A stretch of 64,000 bases of DNA. It comes from NAK19 sp034434515 (GTDB lineage Bacteria > Chloroflexota > Anaerolineae > Anaerolineales > UBA4823). Shown piece by piece: positions 24,909 through 34,129 of the stretch (positions are counted from its first letter, which is position 1; each line of letters opens with the position of its first letter). The position numbers and the translations under genes are program-made. The notes beneath the pieces were generated by a model. It was not told the origin of the DNA, searched no databases, and worked only from the letters and a program-made list of their open reading frames with translations. The stretch is from assembly GCA_034434515.1 (NCBI GenBank), contig DAOTZA010000084.1, positions 1 through 64,000 on the forward strand, read 5' to 3'.

Positions 24909-26996
24909 TTATGGGCTTAAGGGTCGCCATGCCGCATCGAATTCTTTAGAGGGAAAATCCGTTAACTGAGTTTTCCCTGCTCCATTTGCAGCAATCATGT
25001 AAATATCATGATTTCTTCCATTGGGCCAACTGGTGAAGAGAATCCATAAACCATCTGGAGAAAACACCGGATCCCGAACCGGAGTCGGACCGAGATCAAA
25101 GCCATACTCAACGGTTTTACCTTCAACGTTCGAGAATACTGCCAGTCTAGGTACCCCTCCCGGTTTCAAAGCCTGGGTGAAAACGATCAAATTGCCATCG
25201 GGTGACCATTTCGGCGAAGCATTAACTTTTGTTCCACTTAGCGTTAATCTCTCTTGTTCCGAACCATCAGCCAGCATCACCCACAAATCCGAAGGACCTT
25301 GTCTGCGGGAGACAAATACGATTCTTTTACCATCTGGAGACCAGGAGGGTTGGTAGTCGCGACTAAATTCGTCCGATAATCTCTTTACCTCGAGAGTCTG
25401 GATATTCATCAGGTAGATCCGAGGACGATTGGTTATGCGCAAGGATGTAAAGACAATCCAGTCTCCATCCGGTGACCAGGCTGGATCATAATCTCCACCG
25501 GGCACATTGGGTAAGGGAGTTAAATTTGTCCCATCCACATCAATCAGAAACATTCCTGAACCAGGATAGCTTTCTTTTTCATCTGGACAAGGTGAGATGA
25601 AAATCAACCTCATCCCATTCGGAGAGAAATTTGGCTGGCAAGCTCCTTCTGGCATATTGGTTAGCTGGGTTAAGCCGCTTCCATCGATATTCATCAACCA
25701 GATTTGATTGCTTCCCGAACGATTGGAGGCAAAGGCAATCTGCCCAAGACTTCCTCCAAAAGGTGTCGGAGAAATCGTAGGAGTCGGCGCGTCATTGACC
25801 AACCCATGGAACAAGGGTGTTGGAGTAATGAAATAGGTAGGCGTAGGGGTATGACTTTGTGCTACAGTAACCGTTGATGAAGCGCCTATTGATCCTGAAA
25901 CGGGGGTTTGCGTAGATTGAAATTGAAATGAAGAGATGTCTGTTGTTGCCGTAGTAAGGGAGACCTGAACTGACGAGTGGTTTTTCCTAAAAGACCACCA
26001 TAGGCCTATCGTAATTACCAAAAAAATGAGTCCCCCCCAAACCCAAAGGGGTACGTGCATCCATCGCTTTTGGCTCAATACCTCTGGAAGGCTCACAGGT
26101 TTTCCTTGAGTTCCTTCTTCCAATTCAATCGTTTTTGGACGCGTTGTCGAGGGTTGGGATGAGACTCGCGTCGATGATGATTTTCGATTGCGTTGAGATT
26201 CTAGCAAAGCATCCTTAAACTCTTGGGCATTGACAAAACGGTCTTCCGGTTTGACCTCTAATGCTTTTTCGATTACTGCTGCGAATTCTTCCGAAATCTT
26301 TGGATTTCTAACCCGCACTCTGGTCAATTGTGCCTGGCCCATCAGCCGCGCTAAACCATCTTCGGGTAAGTGGCCGGTAACAGCAGCATACAATGTCGCA
26401 CCCAGAGAATAAATATCCGAACGATGATCGGTACGGGCAGTCCCGTATTGTTCCGGAGGGGAGTATCCAGGGGTCATTGCTCTTGCCCCCGTTGTCGTCA
26501 CCTGATTCCCCTCCAGAACTTTTGCCAAGCCAAAGTCAACCAGATAGATGTGTCCATTCGGTGAGATCTTCACGTTGCCCGGCTTGATATCCCGGTGAAC
26601 GATTGGCTCGGTGCGAGAGTCGAGATAAGTCAAAGCGTCACAAATCGCAGCCCCAATCTGCACTGCTTCTTCCTCGGAGATAACCCCTAATCGCTCCATC
26701 CGTTCGCGCAGGTCTTCTCCCTCTACATAATCCATCACTAGATATTGTCCCTGCCCCTCGATAACAAAATGATCGGTAACTCGGGTTAGATTGGGATGGC
26801 GTAGATTGGCAAGAATGACTGCCTCCCGATGGAACTGTCGCGCATACTCCTCGGTTGTGAACAGATTTTCCTTTAGTGCGACTTCTACCCCTAAATTCTC
26901 GTCAATGGCGCGATAAACCGCACCCATTCCTCCCTGGCCGAGGATTTCAATTATTCGATAACGCTGATTGACTAACGCACCGCGCTCAAGCACCAT
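24909..26996 (-). CDS. Receptor-type Ser/Thr protein kinase with TolB-like (PD40) repeat domain
   Basis: A 695-aa Hanks-type kinase. The kinase domain (~13-265) has the glycine loop LGQGGMGAVY, VAL-K lysine (EVALKEN), the catalytic loop VHRDIKPGNVKI, and LVDFGLAKVL followed by GYSPPEQYGT. A single membrane helix (~317-339, VWGGLIFLVITIGLWW) is followed by a Thr/Ser/Pro-rich stretch. The C-terminal ~270 residues form six or so PD40/WD40-like blades (for example IAFASNRSGSNQIWLMNIDG and YDPAWSPDGDWIVFTS). The propeller would lie outside the membrane and may sense a ligand. A TATAAT (27034-27029) is about 35 bases upstream of the start. Confidence 0.9.
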   Translation of the reverse strand: MVLERGALVNQRYRIIEILGQGGMGAVYRAIDENLGVEVALKENLFTTEEYARQFHREAVILANLRHPNLTRVTDHFVIEGQGQYLVMDYVEGEDLRERMERLGVISEEEAVQIGAAICDALTYLDSRTEPIVHRDIKPGNVKISPNGHIYLVDFGLAKVLEGNQVTTTGARAMTPGYSPPEQYGTARTDHRSDIYSLGATLYAAVTGHLPEDGLARLMGQAQLTRVRVRNPKISEEFAAVIEKALEVKPEDRFVNAQEFKDALLESQRNRKSSSTRVSSQPSTTRPKTIELEEGTQGKPVSLPEVLSQKRWMHVPLWVWGGLIFLVITIGLWWSFRKNHSSVQVSLTTATTDISSFQFQSTQTPVSGSIGASSTVTVAQSHTPTPTYFITPTPLFHGLVNDAPTPTISPTPFGGSLGQIAFASNRSGSNQIWLMNIDGSGLTQLTNMPEGACQPNFSPNGMRLIFISPCPDEKESYPGSGMFLIDVDGTNLTPLPNVPGGDYDPAWSPDGDWIVFTSLRITNRPRIYLMNIQTLEVKRLSDEFSRDYQPSWSPDGKRIVFVSRRQGPSDLWVMLADGSEQERLTLSGTKVNASPKWSPDGNLIVFTQALKPGGVPRLAVFSNVEGKTVEYGFDLGPTPVRDPVFSPDGLWILFTSWPNGRNHDIYMIAANGAGKTQLTDFPSKEFDAAWRPLSP

Positions 26997-27096
26997 GATG
27001 AGTTTCTTGATGAGAGAAGGTTCAACCCATTATATATTAACCTACCTTGGATAGCTTCACATAAAAAATAGATTAAATTTTCACCGATTTCTGTAA

Positions 27097-29016
27097 TTAT
27101 ATATCCAGATTTCTCACTTCACGGGCATGGGTTTGGATAAAACGGCGCCGAGGTGGAACTGCAGCTCCCATTAACATATCAAATGTCCTGTCGGCTTCCG
27201 CAGCGTCATCAATGGTTACCAGGAGCAGCGTGCGTTTGGTTGGGTCCATCGTAGTTTCCCAAAGTTGAGTGGGGTTCATTTCTCCTAAACCCTTAAAGCG
27301 CGAGATCACCGCTTTTTCTGCTCCATTTCCCAGCTCCTCCAGGATCTTGTTCTTGTGAGCTTCTGAATAGGCATACCAGGTTTGGTTTTTATGCACAATA
27401 CGATATAACGGTGGCTGAGCGATATATAAATGACCTTCCTCAATGAGTGGTTGCATGTAACGAAAGAAAAAAGTCAATAATAAGGTGCGAATGTGAGATC
27501 CATCCACATCTGCATCGGTCATAATGATTACCCGCCCGTAACGTAATCCCGATAGATCAAAGCTATCACCAATCCCCATTCCCAGAGCAGAGATTAAAGC
27601 TTTGACCTCGTTACTGGCTAATATCTTATCCAGGCGAGCGCGTTCGGTATTCAAAATTTTTCCCCGCAGAGGCAATACCGCCTGAAAATGGCGATCGCGC
27701 GCCTGCTTCGCGCTTCCTCCCGCCGAGTCGCCTTCCACGATAAACAATTCTGTCTTTTGAGGATCTCTCTCGGAACAATCTGCCAGTTTACCAGGCAAGG
27801 TCAGACTTTCTAAAGCAGACTTGCGGATGACCAAATCTCGCGCTTTACGAGCAGCATCTCGCGCCCGCGCTGAGGTAAGACACTTTTGGACAATCGCTTT
27901 CCCTGCCGAGGGATTTTCTTCGAGAAAAGCACTAAACGCTTCTCCCACAACTTGCTGCACCAATGTTTGTACCTCGGCATTCATCAATTTGACTTTGGTT
28001 TGACTCTCAAACTGTGGGTCAGGATGTTTTATGCTGATAATTGCAGTTAACCCCTCTCGTGTATCATCACCGGTAAAGTTTGGATCGTTTTCTTTAAGTA
28101 AATTGTTACGCCTGGCATAATCATTGATCGTTCGCGTAATTGCCGAGCGTAAGCCGGTTAAATGGGTTCCTCCATCGATCGTGTTAATCGTGTTGGCGAA
28201 GGAATACACCGATTCCGCATAAGCATCGGTATACTGAATGGCAGCATCGATAGTAATTCCGTCAATCTCTTTCTCCACATGCACAACCGGATGGAGGACT
28301 TGACGATTGCGATTAAGATAGCGAACAAAGGAGGTGATGCCTCCCTCGAAATAAAAGGTCATCTCATGGCCACTACGTTCGTCGAGGAAGTAAATTGTCA
28401 CCCCTCGGGTAACAAATGCCATTTCACGAAAACGTTGGACAAGGGTATCAAAACGATAGTCTAAATCGCCTTTAAAGATTTCCTCATCGTAACGAAAAGT
28501 GGTTTTCGTGCCGGTTTGGGCAGGATCAACTTTACCAATCACCTGGAGCGGAGTCGTCGGATAACCGCGCTCGTAGCGTTGAAAATAGATTTTTCCATCC
28601 CGCTTGACTTCCACTTCACACCATTGAGAAAGCGCATTTACTGCCGATACCCCTACGCCGTGCAAGCCACCCGATACCTTATAGCCACCACCACCGAATT
28701 TCCCGCCTGCATGGAGAGTAGTCATCACAACCTCAAGCGCCGGCTTCTTCATCTGGGGATGAATATCAACCGGAATGCCACGTCCATTATCTGTCACACT
28801 GACACTGCGATCGGGATGAATGACAATTTCAATCCGATCACATGCTCCAGCTAAAGCTTCATCAATAGAGTTGTCTACCACCTCATAGATCAAGTGATGC
28901 AAGGCTTTGATATCCGTACCACCGACGTACATGCCTGGACGACGGCGCACTGCCTCCAAACCCTCTAACACTTGAATGTCCTTTGCTTCGTAAGAAGCTG
29001 GGCTATTTTTCACCAC
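27097..29016 (-). CDS. gyrB: DNA gyrase subunit B
   Basis: ATPase subunit of type II topoisomerase that introduces negative supercoils. The 639-aa protein has the GHKL ATPase domain (EVVDNSIDEALAG, VTDNGRGIPVD, GLHGVGVSAVNALS), the transducer with YTDAYAESVYSFANTINT, and the TOPRIM domain with EGDSAGGSAKQARDRHFQA and TDADVDGSHIRTLLL. The tail MNPTQLWETTMDP is typical. Length fits the short GyrB lacking the proteobacterial insert. The start is GTG, with two consecutive GTG codons (29016, 29013) behind a strong AAGGAGG. The downstream kinase is transcribed separately or by read-through; gyrA is not in the window. Confidence 0.96.
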   Translation of the reverse strand: MVKNSPASYEAKDIQVLEGLEAVRRRPGMYVGGTDIKALHHLIYEVVDNSIDEALAGACDRIEIVIHPDRSVSVTDNGRGIPVDIHPQMKKPALEVVMTTLHAGGKFGGGGYKVSGGLHGVGVSAVNALSQWCEVEVKRDGKIYFQRYERGYPTTPLQVIGKVDPAQTGTKTTFRYDEEIFKGDLDYRFDTLVQRFREMAFVTRGVTIYFLDERSGHEMTFYFEGGITSFVRYLNRNRQVLHPVVHVEKEIDGITIDAAIQYTDAYAESVYSFANTINTIDGGTHLTGLRSAITRTINDYARRNNLLKENDPNFTGDDTREGLTAIISIKHPDPQFESQTKVKLMNAEVQTLVQQVVGEAFSAFLEENPSAGKAIVQKCLTSARARDAARKARDLVIRKSALESLTLPGKLADCSERDPQKTELFIVEGDSAGGSAKQARDRHFQAVLPLRGKILNTERARLDKILASNEVKALISALGMGIGDSFDLSGLRYGRVIIMTDADVDGSHIRTLLLTFFFRYMQPLIEEGHLYIAQPPLYRIVHKNQTWYAYSEAHKNKILEELGNGAEKAVISRFKGLGEMNPTQLWETTMDPTKRTLLLVTIDDAAEADRTFDMLMGAAVPPRRRFIQTHAREVRNLDI

Positions 29017-29043
29017 AAAACCTCCTTAAGTGCCTTGCAACCC

Positions 29044-30066
29044 TCACGCTGCAGAGACAGTCTCCAATTTCCGCATCATCTCATTCACCCACAACGTTGC
29101 ATCTCGATAATAAATAAAAGTGGTTGCCAGAAGGGCGCTGTTAATAAAACCATGCCCGGCGATTCCGATCAACATCATCCAGGAAGTTTCCTTCGGAAAT
29201 CGCCAGATAATGTCCATTGCCTCTCCAATTGCAAAAATTATCAAGAGAAAAAACAGCGTATTGGGAAATGTAAAGCGCGTCAGTTGAATGCTCTGCTTGA
29301 TGGACTTCAAAACATCATCGCGATTGACAAATATACCATGAGGAGAAAAAACCAATGGGAACAGCAACCAAACAAGAACACCCATCAGAACAAGAATGCC
29401 AAACTGAGCGGCAGCTAAATTCCCAAAAGTCAAAAATGAAATCAGACAACTGCATGGCAAACCAACCATCGCAATCAGCGAAAACCAAAAGACTGTCAGG
29501 AGCATCACCTGCAGACTATGACGCAGCCAGGATTTCAGAGAATCGATCCAATTAATCCCCCCCTGCACTGCAGCCTGCGCAACAAGCGTAAAATATATGC
29601 TGGCTGCTAAAATCCCAACCAGTGAACAAGCCAGCCATGCCAGCAGAACCGTCTTCAAGGAGCTTGCCTGGATGACGATAGGTTCACTCAAAGGTGAATT
29701 TACAGGCTGAATGCCAGCCATCAAACTAAAGACGCCCACCGGATAAGAGCGCAGAAATACAAAGAGGTTCAACCTTTCACCTAATGCACTCCATACGAGT
29801 TGTCCCACCCTCAGTGCTTCTTCATTCGGGGTAGGTCCACTCGAATAAAACTCATTCCAGGTCGAAAGCAATCCCTCCACCAGACGGGTGACTTTCAGGC
29901 GAGGTCCCAACCACAGGAATGTATCCAATGCAATTGGAATCAAAATGATAAAGACATGATTGGCAATTGCATCGAATCCCTTTCGGAGAGATCCCAATAG
30001 GCTAGGCGGACTTAGCTTTACTTGCTCACTCTGGTTAATCATATTGAAAGATTCTACCATATCCAT
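29044..30066 (-). CDS. Polytopic membrane protein of unknown function
   Basis: About 340 aa. The ATG at 30066 with GGAAG upstream is preferred to the frame opening at TTG 30114. It has about six hydrophobic segments, including FIILIPIALDTFLWLG, LLAWLACSLVGILAASIYFTL, SLQVMLLTVFWFSLIAMVGL, AAAQFGILVLMGVLVWLLFPLVF and TLFFLLIIFAIGEAMDIIW. No catalytic motif is recognised. It precedes gyrB by 27 bases in the same direction and diverges from cinA, whose promoter region it partly overlaps. Confidence 0.75.
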   Translation of the reverse strand: MDMVESFNMINQSEQVKLSPPSLLGSLRKGFDAIANHVFIILIPIALDTFLWLGPRLKVTRLVEGLLSTWNEFYSSGPTPNEEALRVGQLVWSALGERLNLFVFLRSYPVGVFSLMAGIQPVNSPLSEPIVIQASSLKTVLLAWLACSLVGILAASIYFTLVAQAAVQGGINWIDSLKSWLRHSLQVMLLTVFWFSLIAMVGLPCSCLISFLTFGNLAAAQFGILVLMGVLVWLLFPLVFSPHGIFVNRDDVLKSIKQSIQLTRFTFPNTLFFLLIIFAIGEAMDIIWRFPKETSWMMLIGIAGHGFINSALLATTFIYYRDATLWVNEMMRKLETVSAA

Positions 30067-30149
30067 CTCAGAAATCTTCCGCCAGGGTGTAGAATCGGAT
30101 GGTAAGCAATGCAAAAGGCTGTTACAATCAAAGAAAGCTTTGGAGGTTT

Positions 30150-31292
30150 ATGGTATCCGCAGAAATCTTAACCATCGGCACTGAAATTCTCTTAGGTGAA
30201 ATCAACGACACCAACGCCTCCTATCTTGCCCGAAAATTACGCGAAATAGGGTTGGATGTATATCGAAAAACCACGGTAGGCGATAACCCACAGCGGATTG
30301 CTACTTTTCTTCAGGAAGCTTTCATGCGCTGTCAAGTCGTCCTATCGACAGGAGGACTAGGCCCAACCGTTGACGATCCAACCCGAGAAGCCGTAGCACT
30401 TGCGTTTAATGTAGAGCTCAAGTACTACCCTCACCTTTGGGAACAAATTCAAGAACGATTTCGTCGCTATGGGAGAACTCCCACCGAAAACAATCGCCGT
30501 CAGGCCTTTCTACCTGAGGGTGCTATTCCAATCGAAAACCCAGTTGGGACCGCTCCAGGGTTCATCATCGAAAGCGATGAAAAAATCCTCATCTGTCTCC
30601 CCGGGGTTCCCAGAGAGATGGAGTACTTAATGGAAAATCGGGTAATTCCCTATTTGAGAGAGCGCCTGGGTCTAACGGAGATGATCAAAACGCGCACACT
30701 CCACACCATTGGCGTTGGTGAATCCCTGATCGATAGCAAGATTGCCGATTTAGAAACCTCGTCAAATCCAACCGTAGGTTTAGCTGCTCACTCTGGGCAA
30801 GTCGATATCCGCATTACGGTAAAAGCTGATAGTGAAGCGAAAGCCAATCAGCAAATCTCGATCCTCGAGCAAGAGATCCGTCGGCGATTGGGAAATTGGA
30901 TTTATGGTGTCGATGAGGAGACTATTGAGAAAATTGCTCTTCAACCCTTAAGAGAGAAACACTGGCGATTAGCAACCTGTGAAAGCGGTACCAATGGGTT
31001 ACTTATCCAACGCCTATCCCCTTATGGTGAACCCCTAGTCGCCGCTCAAGTTCTACCGATTCCTACCCCTCCAGAAGAATTTTTTGCCCTCACTGACTCT
31101 TTTCGAAGGTTCGCTGATGCAGAATGCGGTTTGGGAATCCTTGTTCTCGCCAACTCACCAGCGCAAGAAGTCTATCTGCATTTGATCACGCCAGAAACAA
31201 AACAAACTTTCACCAAACCTTATGGTGGACCACCGCAAAACGCACCTCGTTGGGCAGTTCATCATGCATTAGATATCCTACGTAACCTATAG
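30150..31292 (+). CDS. cinA: CinA-family protein with degenerate C-terminal deamidase domain
   Basis: About 380 aa, starting MVSAEILTIGTEILLGEIND at an ATG with GGAGG 4-8 bases upstream; the longer frame from 30099 is spurious. The N-terminal MoCF/COG1058 domain (~1-170; nucleotide-pyrophosphatase-type in CinA) shows STGGLGPTVDDPTREAVA and CLPGVPREMEYLM. A KH-like linker region follows (~175-250, VGLAAHSGQVDIRIT). The C-terminal PncC-like domain (~265-380) is shrunken and divergent: the usual TAESCTGG reads TCESGTNG, and the GIAGPGG segment is missing. Deamidase activity is therefore doubtful. It is the first gene of a tight rightward four-gene run. Confidence 0.88.
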   Translation: MVSAEILTIGTEILLGEINDTNASYLARKLREIGLDVYRKTTVGDNPQRIATFLQEAFMRCQVVLSTGGLGPTVDDPTREAVALAFNVELKYYPHLWEQIQERFRRYGRTPTENNRRQAFLPEGAIPIENPVGTAPGFIIESDEKILICLPGVPREMEYLMENRVIPYLRERLGLTEMIKTRTLHTIGVGESLIDSKIADLETSSNPTVGLAAHSGQVDIRITVKADSEAKANQQISILEQEIRRRLGNWIYGVDEETIEKIALQPLREKHWRLATCESGTNGLLIQRLSPYGEPLVAAQVLPIPTPPEEFFALTDSFRRFADAECGLGILVLANSPAQEVYLHLITPETKQTFTKPYGGPPQNAPRWAVHHALDILRNL

Positions 31293-31304
31293 AAAGAGGA
31301 ACCT

Positions 31305-33293
31305 GTGGACAAACCAAAAATCACCACCGATCTTCTCTTGACCAACGCCGTTGTCTTAACCATGGATGAGAAATTCAGCCAGTATGAACCAGGCGCAGTT
31401 GCGATTCAGGGCGATCAAATTATCGCCGTTGGAGATGAGAAAGAGATTCTGGCTCATTATGAATCTTCCAATCAAATAGATTGCGAAAACAAAGTGCTTA
31501 TGCCTGGCTTGATCAATGCCCACACCCATGTCCCAATGACACTTTTGCGCGGATTGGCGGACGATCTTCGCCTAGATGTGTGGTTGTTGGGCTACATGAT
31601 GCCCGTTGAGCGGGAATTTGTCTCACCCGATTTTGTCGTCTTGGGCACCCAGCTTGCCCTCGCAGAGATGATTCGCTGCGGTATCACCTGCTTTGCAGAT
31701 ATGTATTATTTCGAAGAAGATATTGCCAAAACCACCGCAGAAGTAGGAATGAGAGCCATCTGTTCCCAAACGGTGCTCAAATTCCCTGCTCCCGATGCAC
31801 CTTATTACGAAGAGTCCTTAGCCATTGCCCGCGACTACATTCGCCGCTGGATTGGGCATCCTTTGATCATTCCGTCAGTTGCTCCCCATGCTCCCTATAC
31901 ATGCACGGCCGAAATCTTACGCTCCTGCGCTGAATTAGCTCAAGAATTTGACGTTCCCCTTCATACCCATCTGGCAGAGACGGCCAACGAAGTCGAAGAA
32001 TCACGAGCCGAGCACGGAATGCCCGTCATCCCATACGTAAAGAAACAAAACCTGTTCGAAGCCAAAGTGCTGGCAGCCCACTGCGTTCACATCGATGATG
32101 GCGAAATCCACACCCTGTTGCACCATAACGCCGGTGTCGCTCACAACCCATCGTCGAATCTGAAGCTGGCTTCCGGATTTGCCCCGGTTCAAAAAATGCT
32201 GGAATTAGGGCTCAATGTTGGTATCGGCACTGACGGACCGGCTTCCAACAACGATTTAGATATGTTTGAGGAAATGCGTCTCGCTGCCCTGCTCGCAAAG
32301 GGGGTAAGCAACGACCCGACCGCTCTACCAGCACATCAAGCTGTGAGCATGGCAACCCGACTTGGGGCAAAAGCCCTCCACATTGACCACTTGACTGGCT
32401 CGCTTGAAGTAGGAAAGCGCGCCGATCTAATCTTGGTGGACATCACTCCTATTCATAATGTGCCACACTTCCGCCGCGATGGTCAGGCGATTTACGCTCA
32501 ACTGGTCTATGCAGCCCATAAGAACGACGTAACCGATGTAATGGTCAACGGCAAATGGCTGATGCGCAATCGTCAACTGATGGGCTTAGATGAAGCTGAA
32601 CTCCGCACACACGCTCAAGAATATGCTCGCAAAATCGACCTGTTCCTGATTCAACGCGAGCAATCCATTCTCTCCAAATTGATAGCCATCGGTGGCGCCA
32701 CGGAGACTGAAAGCTTTGAGGTTCAAGTGAAAGTCCAGATTCAAGATCCTCAACCGGTATTAGAGGCCATCGCCAACAATGAACTGGAAATCCTCTACTT
32801 TCGCCATTACCACGAATATGACACGTATTTCTTCTTCTCTGATCCTCAGCAAGGATACTTACGTTATCGCGAAGACGAAATGCTGGATGAAAAAGGGAAT
32901 ATTACCAATGTTCGCTACCGCCTCACCTTATTAGGCCATCCACGCGAAGCCAGATTTGATGGCGATGTGTTGCTCTCCCGTAGTCGCTATATCGCTCCCG
33001 CCACCCATAGTTTACGTTTCTATCGGGAATACTTCAAACCTATCCAGGAAGTCTCAATCGTGAAAGATCGTCTGCGCTGGCGAGTTTTGTTCCAGGGTAC
33101 GGAGATTTATATCAACCTTGATCATCTTGAAAATCCTAGCTTGGGTTATTTCCTGGAGGTCAAAAGCCGCACCTGGAGCAAACGCGATGCCGAATATAAA
33201 GCTGAAATTGCTGCAAACCTCATTCGCTTGCTTGGTGGCTCGCCAGAAAACAATGTCACCAAAGATTATATTGAGATGATTTATCCGGGCTAG
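31305..33293 (+). CDS. Amidohydrolase (MtaD/SsnA type) fused to a CYTH-like domain
   Basis: A 662-aa protein starting at GTG with AGAGGA upstream. Residues ~1-440 are a metal-dependent deaminase or hydrolase of the ATZ/TRZ family. The metal and active-site motifs are NAHTHVPMTLLRG, VAPHAPYTCT, HTHLAETANEVEESR, AAHCVHI and GIGTDGPASNNDLDMFEEMR; S-adenosylhomocysteine/methylthioadenosine deaminase is the nearest known activity. Residues ~470-662 look like a CYTH triphosphate-tunnel domain: an E-V-Q-V-K strand, HYHEYDTYFFF, YLRYRED, IVKDRLRWRVLFQG, YFLEVKSRTW and a final YIEMIY. The two domains are in one uninterrupted frame. I know of no standard family with this order. Confidence 0.85.
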   Translation: MDKPKITTDLLLTNAVVLTMDEKFSQYEPGAVAIQGDQIIAVGDEKEILAHYESSNQIDCENKVLMPGLINAHTHVPMTLLRGLADDLRLDVWLLGYMMPVEREFVSPDFVVLGTQLALAEMIRCGITCFADMYYFEEDIAKTTAEVGMRAICSQTVLKFPAPDAPYYEESLAIARDYIRRWIGHPLIIPSVAPHAPYTCTAEILRSCAELAQEFDVPLHTHLAETANEVEESRAEHGMPVIPYVKKQNLFEAKVLAAHCVHIDDGEIHTLLHHNAGVAHNPSSNLKLASGFAPVQKMLELGLNVGIGTDGPASNNDLDMFEEMRLAALLAKGVSNDPTALPAHQAVSMATRLGAKALHIDHLTGSLEVGKRADLILVDITPIHNVPHFRRDGQAIYAQLVYAAHKNDVTDVMVNGKWLMRNRQLMGLDEAELRTHAQEYARKIDLFLIQREQSILSKLIAIGGATETESFEVQVKVQIQDPQPVLEAIANNELEILYFRHYHEYDTYFFFSDPQQGYLRYREDEMLDEKGNITNVRYRLTLLGHPREARFDGDVLLSRSRYIAPATHSLRFYREYFKPIQEVSIVKDRLRWRVLFQGTEIYINLDHLENPSLGYFLEVKSRTWSKRDAEYKAEIAANLIRLLGGSPENNVTKDYIEMIYPG

Positions 33294-33310
33294 GAGAACG
33301 CTTCCTTACG

Positions 33311-34117
33311 ATGAATGATTCTACGCAGCTCTCAGAAATCGAATTTGCATCTCATTTAGTTCGCAAAGCTGGCAAAGCGCTGTTGGAGTATTTCCAAAAC
33401 GGAAAACTTAACATTCACCGGAAGAACGATCACACCTTAGTGACACAAGCCGATCTTGCGGTGGACGAATTGATCCACTCGGAAATTCAGAAAACTTTCG
33501 GCGGTGATTTCATCTTGAGCGAAGAGGTCTCACCTGCTATTGAGACTGCTTCTAACAAGGGGTGGATCGTCGATCCACTGGATGGAACCACCAACTTTGC
33601 CCTTGGGTTACATTACTGGGGGGTTCTCATCACTCGCGTTGAGCATGGCTTGCCAAGCTTCACCGTCCAATATTTTCCAGCCCTGGAAGAATTCTATCAA
33701 GCTCAATTGAACGAACCATCCAGACTGAATGGTCACCTAATTCGGGTGGAAGATGCGAGGAACAGTCAAAGAATCTCCTTTTTCTCCTGCTGTTCTCGCG
33801 CTCATCGAAAATACGAAATCAATCTCCGCTACAAAACGCGCATTTTGGGCAGCGCTGGCTACTCCATGGCTAGCATCGCTCGTGGCGCAGCCCGAATTGC
33901 CTTCGATGCTCAGGCTAAGATTTGGGATATTGCCGGCGCGTGGTTGCTGGTTCCCCAAGCGGGTGGGGTAATTGGACCATTGTATGGTGATTCTCCTTTC
34001 CCTTTGAGGAGGAACTTTGACTATTCCATATACGACTATGCTATTTTAGCAGCCGCTTCACCTCAATTCTTCCAGGAAGGTCTTGATAAAATACATTTGA
34101 AACCAACCTCAGTCTAA
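33311..34117 (+). CDS. Inositol monophosphatase-family protein
   Basis: A 268-aa Mg-dependent phosphatase-fold protein. The signature motifs are the Glu in ILSEEV, WIVDPLDGTTNFALGLHYW (DPLDGTTNF) and KIWDIAGAWLLVPQAGG (WDxAG). Family members hydrolyse inositol phosphates, 3'-phosphoadenosine-5'-phosphate or fructose-1,6-bisphosphate, and the sequence does not settle which. An AGGAG site lies 13 bases before the ATG, rather far. It sits 17 bases after the amidohydrolase-CYTH gene and 12 before the aldo/keto reductase, within the same operon. Confidence 0.9.
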   Translation: MNDSTQLSEIEFASHLVRKAGKALLEYFQNGKLNIHRKNDHTLVTQADLAVDELIHSEIQKTFGGDFILSEEVSPAIETASNKGWIVDPLDGTTNFALGLHYWGVLITRVEHGLPSFTVQYFPALEEFYQAQLNEPSRLNGHLIRVEDARNSQRISFFSCCSRAHRKYEINLRYKTRILGSAGYSMASIARGAARIAFDAQAKIWDIAGAWLLVPQAGGVIGPLYGDSPFPLRRNFDYSIYDYAILAAASPQFFQEGLDKIHLKPTSV

Positions 34118-34129
34118 AGGAGCGAAAAC

